From DATBMY01 sp036554605 (GTDB lineage Bacteria > Acidobacteriota > Blastocatellia > UBA7656): 6,324 nucleotides of DNA. Both the position numbers and the translations under genes were made by a program. Below, piece after piece: positions 5,866 through 6,324 of the stretch. The notes beneath the pieces are model-generated. The model had not been told where the DNA came from, did no database searches, and saw only the letters and a list, made by a program, of their open reading frames with translations. The stretch spans positions 1-6,324 of the forward strand of contig DATBMY010000358.1 of assembly GCA_036554605.1 (NCBI GenBank), given 5' to 3'. How positions within the stretch are numbered: the first letter of the stretch is position 1; each line of letters begins with the position of its first letter.

Positions 5866-6324
5866 GTGAAACACACGCGCATCATCGTCACCCGCTACGG
5901 CGGGCCCGATGCACTTCAAGTGCTCGAAGAAGAGTGCCCCGAGCCTAAGGACGGTGAAGTGCGGGTGAGAGTGCTGGCCGCGGGTGTCGCCCTGCCCGAC
6001 CTGATGATGCGCGAGGGCATTCATCCCGAGACGCCCCCGCTGCCTTTCACGCCGGGTTGGGATCTGATTGGAGTGGTGGATCGGCTCGGCGCCGGCATCT
6101 CTGGAATCGAACCAGGCGAGATAGTTGCCGCGCTGCCAATAAGCGGTGCGTACGCGGAGTTCGTCTGCCTGCCGCAACGCGAACTGGTTCCTGTGCCAAC
6201 CGGGTTGGACGCGGCAGAGGCTGTCAGCCTCATTCTCAACTACGTCACGGCGTACCAGATGATGCATCGCTCCGCCAGGGTCAGACCGGGCCAGCGCGCG
6301 TTGATTCACGGCGCGGCCGGCGGA
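5866..6324 (+). CDS. MDR-family NAD(P)H:quinone oxidoreductase-like protein (3' part beyond the right edge)
   Basis: A medium-chain dehydrogenase/reductase of the zinc-free quinone-oxidoreductase type, expected to use NAD(P)H on a quinone, enone or enoyl substrate in the cytosol. The 153 visible codons cover the GroES-like catalytic domain: VTRYGGPDALQV (8-19), the GEVRVRVLAAGVALPDLMMREG stretch (30-51), FTPGWDLIGVVDRLG (61-75), and AEFVCLPQRELVPVP (97-111). The start of the Rossmann fold follows as GQRALIHGAAGG (142-153), where the window cuts the AAGGVG nucleotide-binding loop. In the place where zinc alcohol dehydrogenases have Cys-Gly-x-Asp there is V-A-L-P-D, so catalytic zinc is absent. 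The usual length is about 320-340 residues, so about half is here. GTG at 5866 places KHTRIIVTRYG at the N-terminus as expected and has GAGG at 5859-5862, close at 3 bases. The in-frame ATG at 5827 or 5830 would add 13 or 12 residues of unlikely sequence. The substrate is unknown. Confidence 0.87.
   Translation, partial: MKHTRIIVTRYGGPDALQVLEEECPEPKDGEVRVRVLAAGVALPDLMMREGIHPETPPLPFTPGWDLIGVVDRLGAGISGIEPGEIVAALPISGAYAEFVCLPQRELVPVPTGLDAAEAVSLILNYVTAYQMMHRSARVRPGQRALIHGAAGG

Noticed and set aside
5848..6309. 153-codon minus-strand open frame opposite the oxidoreductase
   Set aside because: The plus-strand frame carries clear MDR motifs across the whole span; the antisense frame shows none.
1..6324. 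CRISPR array, tRNA, rRNA, insertion sequence, or defence or toxin-antitoxin system
   Set aside because: No regularly spaced repeats, cloverleaf, rRNA segment, transposase motif or terminal inverted repeat pair was seen, and no gene here belongs to a defence or toxin family.

Overview
The window (about 58% G+C by eye) looks like a chromosomal piece from an Acidobacteria-type soil bacterium. The main reason is a one-protein fusion of an N-terminal Hanks-type Ser/Thr kinase, one transmembrane helix and an extracytoplasmic PD40/TolB-like beta-propeller. Kinases that open with this 'HYRILEKIGAGGMGEVY' style N-lobe are strongly expanded in that phylum. This placement is inference from protein style; no rRNA or marker gene is present.

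Layout. (1) 1-488, minus strand: the N-terminal 162 codons of a 4'-phosphopantetheinyl transferase, running off the left edge. (2) 489-869: a divergent intergenic region with a TATAAT box at 619-624. It also holds a decayed Ser/Thr kinase N-lobe at 714-868 whose 3' end merges into the ribosome binding site of the next gene. (3) 870-2597, plus strand: a complete ACSF2-like acyl-CoA ligase. (4) 2615-5305, plus strand: a complete kinase/propeller receptor, 17 bases downstream of the ligase and probably in the same operon. (5) 5308-5421: a second decayed kinase N-lobe, 2 bases after the intact kinase, with TGA in its glycine loop. (6) About 5420-5706: a broken coding remnant I do not recognise, spread over three frames. 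(7) 5707-5865: intergenic, with one small inverted repeat and a weak promoter candidate. (8) 5866-6324, plus strand: the N-terminal half of a zinc-free MDR/quinone-oxidoreductase-like enzyme, running off the right edge.

How it fits together. The phosphopantetheinyl transferase (carrier-protein activation), the acyl-CoA ligase (acyl activation) and the MDR reductase are all compatible with acyl or polyketide/lipid metabolism. The kinase is co-directional and tightly linked to the ligase. No known multi-gene system is evident and I do not claim one.

The most unusual thing here is a small graveyard of kinase genes. One intact receptor kinase and two separate truncated, mutated N-lobes lie in the same orientation and bracket the ligase-kinase pair. 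This points to local duplication and decay of this kinase family.
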